64,000 nt of DNA. It comes from Hypomesus transpacificus. Taxonomy: Eukaryota; Chordata; Actinopteri; Osmeriformes; Osmeridae. The position numbers and the translations under genes are program-made. Every line of letters begins with the position of its first letter. Positions within the stretch are counted from its first letter, which is position 1. Positions 32,095 through 42,629 of the stretch are shown piece after piece. The stretch lies in the NCBI RefSeq assembly GCF_021917145.1, contig NC_061072.1, positions 12,605,133-12,669,132 on the forward strand, in the 5' to 3' direction. Under the pieces are notes generated by a model, which had not been told where the DNA came from, searched no databases, and saw only the letters and a program-made list of their open reading frames with translations.

Positions 32095-32798
32095 CTAGGA
32101 CCCTCCTTGCTCTCTCTGAGTGTGGGCCTGTGGGGGGGTCTTGACGATGGTGATGACTGAGGCCGTGTTGAGGCGAGGGGCCGTGGCCAGGAGGTTGCCC
32201 CCCCCTGACTCCAGACCCCGGGCAAATCTCTGCAGTGCGGCCAGGCGAGCCCCAAGCCCCTCCAGCTCCCTCCTCATGCCGGCGTTCTCCGCCCCCAGCC
32301 TCTCCACCTCCCTCTGCAGCTCCTTCTTCTGCTGCTCCAGGGCCTCCCTCTGGGACACTCGCTTCACCCGGCAGCTGGCCGCGTAGCCGCGGTTCTTCAG
32401 GGTGCGGCGCCGCTGCTTCAGCTTCTGGACCTCCTCGCGGGAGAGGCCGCGCAGGTGCAGGTTCAGCTCCCGCACCGACAGAGACATGAGCTCGCTGTCC
32501 GACAACACGGGGACGTTCTCCCCACACTCCCTCTTCACCTGGGACGAGGACAAGGAGGCAGGAGAGTGAAATGGAGACAGGAGGGAGTGAAAGGAATTAG
32601 AGAGATGTATGGAGAACATTAAAATGAAATGATGGAACAGAGACGAGAAATGGACATATAAAAAGGGAGAGAGATTGTGAATGTCAGCACAATGCAATAT
32701 GTCTTATAGAAATCGGAGGTTGTTATCATGTGTCATTATTAGGGTCGGGACTTCCCCAGTCTTACCTTGAGGGCTTTGCTGGATCTCTCTGACGTCAT
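32095..32798 (-). CDS. maff: small Maf bZIP transcription factor MafF
   Basis: Two coding exons on the minus strand, 32798-32766 and 32538-32095, giving 158 aa. Small Maf proteins lack a transactivation domain, dimerise with CNC factors such as NRF2 or with each other, and bind MARE/ARE sites in the nucleus. The extended homology region ([20 protein letters not shown], about residues 23-42) precedes the basic region [20 protein letters not shown], then a leucine zipper and a tail with the small-Maf signature [11 protein letters not shown]. MafF rather than MafG or MafK is chosen mainly because the gene sits beside tmem184b and csnk1e as MAFF does in human. The short tail and missing activation domain exclude the large Mafs. 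An acceptor at 32842-32843 (minus) shows that a non-coding 5' exon exists. Confidence 0.9.
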
Positions 32799-34213
32799 GT
32801 TCTGGGTTTATCTGACACCAGTCAACACAGATCTATACAGTCTGGAAGAAAAGAGAAAGGATCAGCACACATGGACAAAGACCTTTTGATGGTTTGATTC
32901 CTGATCGTAGAGGATGGATTGGATAGCAGCTAAATCATAATTAGTTCTACAATCTGTCAGGAACTGTAAAGGGAAGTCTGGTCTTACTGTGAGTCCACAT
33001 CACCCTGTTGCTCAAAGCAGGTGTTCCCCCTGTGTGGCCTACCACAACTTCTGCACTGACACAGGCCTAACTTCTCCTATCCTCCTTCACTTCTGTACTC
33101 TGAAGATCTCTCTTCTTAAATACATATCCTGTATTCCTTGTGTTGCTATCTGGAGGCCTAATTATTCCAACTCAATACAATTTGGCCTACTTACACTAAT
33201 TCAAACAATTTCTTTTGTCTCACAGACTATTTGTTTTGAGATAAGAAAACTGTCCAGGCCTAAAGAAGCAGCAACACGTGTACAGAAAATGCTACTAAAA
33301 AGGATCACATTCATACAGCGTACCCATAGGCCGTACTAGCTATTATTCTTCCTCAGTGTAGCCATATGACCTTAAACTGCGCTTCCCGAAATGTGTGGGC
33401 GGTTACAGTACAGGCAACAACTGCTGCCCAACCACGAGGCGCCGTTGTAAACCGATATGACCATTCCATAACGCTAGTCATAGTGATTCAGCAATACCGC
33501 TGTCACAAACTAGCGTCCCTGTCGGGCGACCAAATAAACTACTGACTTCTTCCTCAAAATCGCTAACCTATGAAACCCTAACAAAACAATGTATCCACGT
33601 TAACCATTGTGGTAAATAAGTGACTATTTTGGTCAACACAAACCTGGCAAGTACAATTTAGATTGATACGTCTATTAGCACTACATTGATTACACTGTTG
33701 ATCACCTTGGAACGAGGAAACGTATTGAGACAAGATACATCACATTGCCAGAACCGACATTCACCTGATCAGATATTCACCATATAATATATATATGAAA
33801 TAAATGCTCTGAAAAACAATTCGCCCATTTCCTTATACGGACTGGAACTGGCGAGCAAGCTAGGTGTGTAGCCTGCTAGAGATAGTAAACAGACAGCCAT
33901 CACAACTGCGCAGATCGCCATCCATTTTAGCTAGGGTTTAAATAATACCATTAAATTCTTGTAAAATATGTTGACTTCCAAATTTGTTTGCAAAAATACA
34001 TGTTTTTAATGCAATGGGTGGTGAGCATCTGTTGCTGGTAAATGTGATAATATGTGTCGCTAGGTACTCATGTAACTGACGTATTTAGACAGAACCCGCT
34101 AGCTAGACTACATTAACGTTAGCTAGCATTAGCTACCATTACCCAACAACATGGATTACATTACAAGCCAGCCTGCTGCTAACCGTCAAAAAGCAAATTA
34201 GCTGCCTACTCAC

Positions 34214-34395
34214 TTGTCCTTGGCCAATTCGTTGCTGTACACCAGTTCCCAATCCTTGAGCTGGTGATAGAATATAAAATGTAACGTTGAAGAATTCGGT
34301 TGAAGCGAGGCAAGCGACAAAATGTCAGTCCGCCTTTTCCCGGAATTACTCTGTTCGCTCGAGGTTGGATTCTTTCATTCACAAAAAACACAGTA
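34214..34395 (-). other. maff: probable 5' non-coding exon of maff
   Basis: On the minus strand a good donor (GACAA/gtgagt) lies at 34214/34213, and the next acceptor upstream of the coding start is at 32842. The 5' boundary is inferred from the nearby CRE-like site and is approximate. Confidence 0.4.
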
Positions 34396-34399
34396 ACAA

Positions 34400-34407
34400 T
34401 GACGTAA
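34400..34407. promoter_or_regulatory. CRE/ATF-like site between maff and tomm22
   Basis: TGACGTAA lies just upstream of the inferred maff exon, in the head-to-head interval between maff (-) and tomm22 (+). Maff being stress-inducible makes a CREB/ATF site plausible, but this is a motif match only. Confidence 0.35.
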
Positions 34408-35189
34408 GATTGAAAGAATGAGGGCGGTTTCTTCCCGCCCCCACGGCGTACTAGCTAGAAGGATGTAAACAAGGAATCCCTGCCTCCCAAACTTTTCCAT
34501 GTACTTGGACTTTTCTTATTTGCAACTAATAATACCCCGAAAGAGAACATTTATCTAACATCATGAACAAATAAAATATGAGTTGGGTGGTTGTCGGTTT
34601 AAAAGGCTAGTAGGCCTACTACCATTCTCCATTTCTGTTCAACAGAGGGAGAGAATGTAGGTCAATTAATGCATTCACAATATCGGATATTAGTGGGTTT
34701 GACATTTGTGACATGCAATTGTAACTAAATGCGTTTCGTAAAAAAAGTTTTACAAGTCTTACCTGATTGACCTCAGGAGTCAAGAGTTTTGGACAGTTAT
34801 ATTGTCAGATAAGTAGCCAAGAGTGAAAACTGGTATGCCGAGATGTGTGATATGTGCCTTGCATAAACGGAAAAAAATAGACGTCTGTTGACTCAAAAGA
34901 ACATAAAGCTGTTATAAGACATTCTCTGCAATAGGCGGCGCAATTTATTCCAGCTCTCCAAGCTACAGACCCCCTTGTTCCGTGATCCGGCGCACATGTA
35001 GCTAATCGAGTGACCTCAGATTGTCGCAGGACCAATGCACGCCTCTACAGTCGAACATTTATGCAAGCCGGTGAAAAAATATTTATAACACGATTAAATA
35101 CGAACAAAATTACCTGTGCTTTCAGAAGTTCAAGTACACCAAGTTTTGCTTACCGAACCAGCTGTTAAACGGCGCAAAAGCAGTTGTCC
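34408..35189. other. divergent promoter interval maff/tomm22
   Basis: About 780 bp separate the inferred maff first exon from the tomm22 ATG on the opposite strand. No coding exon is visible. The interval could hold two separate promoters or a shared one. Confidence 0.4.
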
Positions 35190-36846
35190 ATGGCTGGAAT
35201 CGAAGAGCTATCCCCGGCTGCGGGCCCAGTCGAAACCCGGCCCCCCGCAGGCGAGATCGAAGGAGATGATGAAGACGAAGAGGTACTTAAGAATTGCAAC
35301 AGGACATAAGTAGACTAGACAGTCTATACCGTAGAAACAGTTTTATCAAAGGGTTTATAGTTATGTGTCCCTTGCATGAGCATTGCCATCTCTTGTCTTT
35401 AGCTTCATAGCTAGCTACACAAGCAGCTTAGTTGGCTAGCTAGTTAGCTTATTGACCGCACTGCAGTTTCGCCAAGCAAACCAGCCAACTTGAGTTTTCT
35501 TATTTGTTATTATATTAGTATTATACTCCTTACAGCGTCAGCTAGCTAGTGGCTCGAGGGAAAACCAAAAATAAGTATAAAGTGTATCGTTATTCTTATT
35601 AGAATTATTGACGTGTTCATTCATGCCCTGTATTTCATTGTCAATGCGTGAACTTTAAGTTGGATTTATTCAGCAGGACAATAACGTCTAACTTGTCTAT
35701 TATTCGTTAGATCTATTCTCTCCACCCTCATTTGTTATTGATTTGTTACATACTTTTCAAATTTCTCCCCTAGCTGGACGAAACTCTGGTGGAGAGGCTT
35801 TGGGGTCTGACTGAGATGTTTCCTGACACACTGCGCTCTGCTGCAGAGGTGTCAGCTGGTTGCTCGGTCTCTGTAGCCAAGAAGCTGTACAGGTAAACTA
35901 GCGACCCATAAAGTTTAGAGGCCAGGTGCCTCTGTGTGTTCAGGACCTCTCTCCACTGTGACATTGACAATGTAGTTTAGGTCATGCTAGATTGATGGCA
36001 TTTGACATGATTATTATTAGGTGAGTATGCATGATAAAACCTAGTATTATGGTTTTGTATTGGCAGAGCAAATGTAATGAATGGTATGTTTAGAGCATTA
36101 AATGGTTTGTAGATTGGGAACATATGCAACATACAACTTTCAGTCATCCTTGGGAATCGTAGAGTACCAACAAAACCTCTTTTTGGAGTTAACCCAATAT
36201 GGTTAACACTCACACACAGCTAATGCTACTCATCAATCCTGATCTTGATTCTGCCAAATCTTTGCAAAAGTATCACTGCTCTTTCAGCCTCATGACAAAT
36301 AGATGAAATTGGGATGTGTGGTTACTTTCATAGACTAGAACTGTTCATGAGCCAAGGCTACTTGGGCTACCCTTTGTCTTATCTATTGTCACAGGTCTGT
36401 TGTGTTTTCAATTGTACACCTGTCTTATCTGTCTATCTTGTTCTATCTCCAGTTTCTCCCGCTCAGCCCTGTGGGTTGGCACTACCTCCTTCATGATCCT
36501 GGTACTTCCTGTAGTGTTTGAGACTGAAAGGCTACAGCTGGAACAGCAGCAGCTACAGCAGCAGAGACAGGTAACTATAGGCCTACAAAGAGAGTTCACT
36601 ACTACTGTTTGCTGTTAGCACCTTTGTAGAACTTGTATTAGTCATTTACTTTTTTTTTTTTTTTTTTTTACTGATGTGCTTTGGCTACTCAAATTAAGTT
36701 GTCATGAAAAGTTGCACGCACTGTCGGTTTTCACAGTTCACTCAATCAATACATGTGTAATTTCCCTTCAGATTCTATTGGGACCCAACACTGGGATGTC
36801 TGGTGGCATGCCAGGAATGATGCCCCCCACTCCAGGGAAAATGTGA
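35190..36846 (+). CDS. tomm22: mitochondrial import receptor subunit TOM22
   Basis: Four coding exons: 35190-35282, 35774-35892, 36453-36570, 36772-36846; 134 aa (human 142). TOM22 is the central receptor and organiser of the outer-membrane TOM complex and accepts presequence proteins on its acidic cytosolic side. The N-terminus is acidic (GEIEGDDEDEELDETLVERL), followed by the conserved LWGLTEMFPDTLRSA block, the single membrane segment SRSALWVGTTSFMILVLPVVFETE (about 80-105) and a short Gln-rich intermembrane tail ending in Met/Pro-rich GGMPGMMPPTPGKM. The start ATG has the context TCCATGG. Confidence 0.96.
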
Positions 36847-38326
36847 TGGAGACTTCCTTCAGCCAGAAACCAATCTAGCAAGGAAGAGTGGAAGCTCAGA
36901 AGGAGAGACAGAGGAGAAAGAAGAAAAAAAGAAGCTGCATTCAGTCAGCACGTGTGTTCATTCCAACATCCAGGATTGATGTTTGAGGGGATAAGGGGTT
37001 AGAGGAGCATAATGATGATGTCACCTCCTGGATGTTGCACTAATGAACGCCTCCCCATTTGCTGTCTCTCTCACTCAACATCCTGCAGAGACTGACTTCT
37101 GAGCACTGACCTTTTACTTATTTTTTATATTTAGCGATATAAATGTGTTCCATAGGGGGAGGTGATTGGATTGGATTATTGAAGAATGATTTACTGAGGT
37201 TAAAAGGGGTTAGTGTGTGTTTATGTTTCTGTGTGTGGTCTGAATGAGTGTTTTCATGTGGGTGTATAACTACATTTTTGGCCTTGGAACGGTTAAATTC
37301 CTGTGTCCCGTTTTTGGATATGAGCTCATACGTCCTCTTTGAAAAATCATGGTAGAGCTGACACTAAAAGCATAAACCTTATCACATAAACCACACAGCT
37401 GTTCCAGGAGGATACCTAGGTCAGCTGTTTTTTGTTGCTCCACCTGGTTTACTTTGTCCCAGAAAACCCAGGTAGAGGTGACCTAGTTGGTTCAATGACC
37501 TACTGTAATGGCTGATGTCTGGACTGAAGCAACAGAGTCCAGCAGGTCATATGGCACTCCCAAGGACTAAGCCATAGGATGTTGATATGTCTGTCATTGT
37601 TAGCTAGTGAGTTATCTACGTTCTCAGTGAGAATGTTTGCACAGGGATACATCAAGCCAACATGCATTGTGGTCCAATAAAATGCAATGGTAAAATGGCG
37701 AGGTTATCCTGTAGCCCACTAGTCTTTCAGTACAAGTTTAAAGAACCGTGAAGTTCCAGCTAATGTTTCAGTCACATGTTGCCATTTAGCACTGTAACAC
37801 GTGGGGTTGACGTTATCGTAGAAACATGCCTCAGAAAATGTTTGCTAAGTTTCTTACAGCAATTTACTAGCTGTTAATTCTGAACTCGATAGCGCACACA
37901 ATCCTGTCAAGCCTGAGTAGATGTTGTCAATTACTTTTGTTGTTGCCCGTTTTGGAACGTATGGTATCGTACCTCTGCTCCTGGAGCAAATCTGTGTTTT
38001 CAACAAGAATCAAGACTGCAAGAATAAAAACATCAAGGAGAAGGAAATCATTGTGCTTTTCGCATCTCTTTTTTTTCAATCACTTGCTGTGGTCGGCCTA
38101 GTCTCTTGGCAACTGTTGATACATTGTTGTCGTTCATTTACTAAGCACAACTGTAGCACGCGATATAAACTACATTTCGCGCGTGATGGGGCAATTAGGT
38201 TTCCCGCCAGCTGTACTGACACTCAACTGCTTCCGTGTTAACCAAGTTGATGTAAAGATTTTAAGAAATTTGTCAAAGTCTGTTACAATTATAAGGTAAA
38301 AAAGTAACTCCACCTGCTATATCACC
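36847..38326. other. tomm22 3' UTR and dmc1 upstream region
   Basis: The tomm22 3' UTR probably ends at AATAAA 37676-37681. The remaining 650 bp up to the dmc1 ATG should contain the dmc1 promoter; I see no defined core element. An open frame at 37921-38241 has no recognisable domain and is not called. Confidence 0.45.
37676..37681 (+). terminator. tomm22: candidate polyadenylation signal of tomm22
   Basis: AATAAA 830 nt after the stop codon. No stronger signal lies between. Confidence 0.45.
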
Positions 38327-38843
38327 ATGAAAGCAGCCGAAGACCAAGTTGTGGAAGATGAAGGCGGCTACCAAGATGAAGAGGTTAGGCTAACCTAACA
38401 GCCAGGATAGGCTAACGGTACCTAACCTAGCCAGGATAGGCTGATTGGGTAGCTATTGTTGTACAGTAGCTAACTCTTACAGTACCCATTAGCTTCTTAT
38501 TAGTAAAACCAGTCACTACCTGATTTGCCACTGATTTTACGTTAGATGGGTAGAGTCAGATTACGCAATTTAATATTGTCAATTGTTAAATGAAAATGTT
38601 CTGTAACATACTTCTTTATCAACAGGACTCATTCTTCCAAGACATTGACCTATTACAGAAACACGGAATTGTGAGTAGTAGTCTACCCAAGCACAGACCA
38701 GTCTGAAACGTTACATTTCTTCCCTGTATTTCCCCCCCTAACCCATCATCATACACACAGTTCCTCTCACATAACTATCTTATCCCCCTCTTATCATCTT
38801 TAATTCTCACACTGCCTGTTTCTAATTTCCTGTTCAACCCCCC

Positions 38844-38874
<31 letters not shown>

Positions 38875-41771
38875 ATTTCCCCACAGAATATGGCAGACAT
38901 AAAGAAGCTCAAATCAGTGGGTATCTGCACAGTGAAGGGGATACAGATGACTACTCGTAGGAACCTATGCAATGTCAAGGGTCTCTCTGAGGCCAAGGTG
39001 GACAAGATCAAAGAGGCTGCTGGGAAAATGCTGGTGAGAGGCCCACCTCACTTTAAGCAAGTTATAAAAGTTGCAAGTTTTAGATCTCATCACACATCTT
39101 TCTTTCCTTACATCTTTGAAGTTGAATCTGATCAAATGTGAAGAAACTAGCCCAGAAGCATGCATAAGCAGTATAAATGTATTTGATCTTTCTTGTTTTA
39201 GACCAATGGATTCCTGACAGCATTTGAGTACAGCGCAAAGAGGAAACAAGTGTTTCACATCACAACTGGGAGTCTGGAGTTTGAGTTATGAGGCTTGACG
39301 TTTTCAGCATGTCTGCTCAGAAACATATTTTAAAAATCACAATTATAAGTTGTGCAGGTGCTCTAATTTCAATACCTGATCTCCCTCTTGATTCTTTGCA
39401 GTAAACTCATGGGTGGAGGTATTGAAAGTATGGCTATCACTGAGGCATTTGGAGGTGAGCTTCAATGTCTGCTTTAGTCCAACAAAATACTGTTACGTGG
39501 ACTTTGATATAGTTTGATCAGATTGAGCCTAGTTCAACTATCCTGCACTGTCACTGTTTTGCACCTTCTCAGAGTTCCGGACAGGCAAAACCCAGCTGTC
39601 TCACACTCTTTGTGGTAAGTCATTACATTGGTGGGTTAATAAGGGGTCGGACCATACTTAGGGATCTATCTACGTATGTATACTTCATCCTTTTTCTCAA
39701 ATCCTCTTTTCTCAAATGCTATTCAACATGAGTCAGCCAGACTGAGAAGTGAAGGTTGGTCTCGCAAGTGTGTTTAGCATGTCTTTGTCTCTCCAGTGAC
39801 CGCCCAGCTACCAGGAGAGGACAGCTACACAGGAGGGAAGGTCATTTTCATCGACACAGAAAACACCTTGTATCCTCCCCACAGCTGTACTCTGGTAGCC
39901 TGATATTGCCAGACCAATTTGCAAGTAGTTTGGAATCTCCCAGTTCATTTTTTATTTCCAAGGGCATTTTCAACGGTTGCCGACCAAAATGCCTCTGGAT
40001 GCAATTGGATAGACCTACAACCAATAAGAGCAACGAAATGTGTAACCTATCCCAAATCTTGTCTGAAGTAGTACAGCAAGTACATCTTTCTTATTAACAA
40101 TTGTATATTGACAAGTTTGTTTAATTGTGGCACAATAGTAGATTCAACAGACATTAATTCCACATTAGCGACAGCCATCTTGATTGTTTACCTGCCCCAT
40201 ATTAGATCAACAGTAATGATTGGCCTGACCTGAACCAGGCCAGCTGGAAATCTGTCTGAACAGACGGGTAGCCAAATGTATGCCAGAGTAAATAAAACAT
40301 GAGCACACCGATTTGACTGGTTCCAAAGGCTACTACACTGGACCTTTCACAGCCAATTGTAGGAGAGTAAAGGGTCTTAGGTGATGATTGGTTACATAAC
40401 ATGGCGTACGTTATCTTGTTTTTCCTAACTGAACTTGACCTGCCAGTCGACCAGACAGACTTAAGGACATAGCAGACAGGTTCAATGTGGACCATGATGC
40501 TGTTCTGGATAACGTTTTGTATGCTCGAGCCTACACCAGTAAGAACCCTCCTAGCTCATAAGCAAAACAACTGAAAACACACACGTGTGTAGTCTGAGTG
40601 TGTGTGTGTTTGTGTGTGTGACATCCATACAGGTGAACACCAGATGGAGCTGTTGGACTTTGTAGCTGCCAAGTTCCATGAGGAGGGGGGTGTCTTCAAA
40701 CTTCTGGTATACACTCTATCACTCAAGCGTATATGTTTGTTCTCCAGTGTTGCTGTCACGTTGGAAGATTTGATACTGGAGTTGTAAAATGCCTCTCTGA
40801 CTCTCCATTCAGTGTGTGGCTCTGGGCCTCTTGTCCTCTCTCTTTTTGTTCACTACCCATGCAGACAAACCATCTCCCATTTTACTAATCATCTCCACCT
40901 CTCCCTCCATTGGTCTCCTCCCAGATCATTGACTCCATCATGGCTCTGTTCAGGGTAGACTTCTCTGGCCGAGGAGAGCTCGCGGAGAGGCAGCAGAAGC
41001 TAGCACAGATGCTCTCGCGCCTACAAAAGATTTCTGAAGGTCTGGACTAGTGGACAGGCAAACTGTCTGAAAATGTTTCAAACCTGTGGGATAGAGTAAA
41101 CTAGATTAGAATAAACGCCTTGCTTTCGTCACACACTACTCAACAGGGACAAATCATCCTTGTGTGGGATTTATGGTTGAGTTTCCATTGGTAGAGACTG
41201 GTTTCCATTAACAATGTCATGTCATCACCCTAGAGTACAACGTGGCAGTGTTTGTGACCAATCAGATGACAGCTGACCCTGGGGCTGGAATGACGTAGGT
41301 GACATTTCCTCACTTAAGAATCAGATGACATAGAGGTTAAATACATAGCTCCACTCATTCTTAATTCCATGTTCACATTTAGCAAATGTTCTAAACATTT
41401 CATAAATAGGAATAGGACAGGTTTTTGTTTTGTCTCATTAGGTTCCAAGCTGATCCCAAGAAGCCAATTGGAGGACACATCTTGGCTCATGCGTCCACCA
41501 CACGTATAAGCTTAAGAAAAGGGCGGGGAGAGATGAGAATCGCTAAGATATTTGACAGGTAATCATTACTGAGCTTGTGGAAGTCACGTTTTGAAACTAT
41601 TGGTGCACTTGTCTCTGTTAAGTACAAAGTGGGGATCAAGGGTAGGCATGAACAGGCTACTTCCACACATGACTGTGCTCCGTTTCCTCCTTGTCCTGCA
41701 GTCCTGATATGCCTGAGAATGAGGCCACCTTTGCCATCACTGCTGGAGGAGTAGCTGATGCTAAAGAGTGA
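38327..41771 (+). CDS. dmc1: meiotic recombinase DMC1
   Basis: Thirteen coding exons: 38327-38383, 38626-38670, 38887-39033, 39202-39284, 39402-39454, 39573-39614, 39797-39869, 40447-40538, 40633-40706, 40925-41039, 41234-41294, 41442-41558, 41702-41771; 342 aa (human 340). DMC1 is the meiosis-specific RecA/RAD51 recombinase that forms filaments on resected double-strand breaks and invades the homologous chromosome. The N-terminal helix-hairpin-helix domain ([20 protein letters not shown]) precedes the Walker [10 protein letters not shown], the ENTFRPDRL block, Walker [12 protein letters not shown], the L1/L2 DNA-binding loops ([25 protein letters not shown]) and the C-terminal [15 protein letters not shown]. 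The donor after LEF is a weak GA/gttatg; splicing gives DKLMGGG, whereas read-through would stop two codons later. Expression is expected to be gonad-restricted. Confidence 0.97.
38839..38875. repeat. C20 tract plus (CA)n next to an acceptor
   Basis: About twenty consecutive C bases are followed by eight CA units and end about 12 nt before the AG acceptor at 38885-38886 of dmc1 exon 3. Confidence 0.9.
39895..40300. mobile_element. possible interspersed repeat in dmc1 intron 7
   Basis: The intron between 39869 and 40447 contains phrases such as agcctgatattgccagacc and aaccaataagagcaacgaaa that look like pieces of a non-autonomous DNA transposon common in fish. No clear terminal repeats or target-site duplication could be located by eye, so both identity and boundaries are uncertain. 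Confidence 0.25.
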
Positions 41772-41918
41772 GAGGAGGGATAGGATGCACTCGTAGATAC
41801 AAGCTTACACACAAACATATGCTTATACACACATTACACACAGTACACCATCATAACCCTTGACCCTCCATAATTGCTTATTTCACATCTTTTTTCAATT
41901 TGTTTAATTTATTTAAAA

Positions 41919-41994
41919 CCCTTGTGCTGCCTTTCGGGTCATTGTGACAAAAAGTCACATTGTGAAAAAGGTGCACAACAAGGAAGCACAAGGG
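41919..41994. mobile_element. short palindromic MITE-like element
   Basis: The ends CCCTTGTGCT (41919-41928) and AGCACAAGGG (41985-41994) are perfect inverted repeats, and an inner hairpin TGTGAC/GTCACA surrounds an A-rich loop. At 76 bp it fits a miniature inverted-repeat element. It lies in the dmc1 3' UTR, before the poly(A) signal. Confidence 0.55.
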
Positions 41995-42101
41995 ATATTA
42001 TTAAGTAACTGATAATGTTATGCTGTATTAATACGTTTATTGGTATTTATTGACGTTATGAAGATATTGTAATGTTTTCTTAAATATATGCTGATAAGGT
42101 G

Positions 42102-42107
42102 AATAAA
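42102..42107 (+). terminator. dmc1: polyadenylation signal of dmc1
   Basis: AATAAA about 330 nt after the stop codon, within AT-rich sequence. Confidence 0.5.
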
Positions 42108-42629
42108 TCATATGTGTAAGTAATCTAAAACATTGTCATCACCACTGTAGTACTCTGGATTTGTTTCTGATGTTTTATGTCAATACTGTATAGAATTGAG
42201 TTACCAAAACAAAAAAGTAATTATAGACATCGTTAGCTAGAAAGACTGTACTTGGTCCTTTACTGTCTAAGCTAAATAATTGATAACATCAGTATTAATG
42301 GTTTAGTTCAAAACATCATCAATCCGAAGTCCAATAACACCACACATTCCAGAATTATAAGGAGAGAGCGGAGCCTGGCGGACAGTACTGAAACTGACGG
42401 GAATGACACTAAACCACCTCTCCTGCGTTCTGAGCAACCGGCACCGAATGCATGCCAAAACAAGGCTAAACAAAGCGATGGAAACTGCAGTCAACGTGAG
42501 ACCGACAGTCTGAACATAACGCCAAACAAACACACCCAGAGTAAACATCAATCTCGTTGCTTTTGCCACTGCATAGCGAGCTGACAGGCTATCCTATAAA
42601 GCTAGCTAGACGACTACAGGAGATCCGCG

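Noticed and set aside
37921-38241. 106-codon open frame upstream of dmc1
   Set aside because: No domain, no conserved pattern, and it lies in the dmc1 promoter/5' flank.
39285-39290. Premature stop after LEFEL in dmc1
   Set aside because: A GT at 39285-39286 joined to the acceptor at 39400-39401 restores the conserved DKLMGGG, so the frame is intact.
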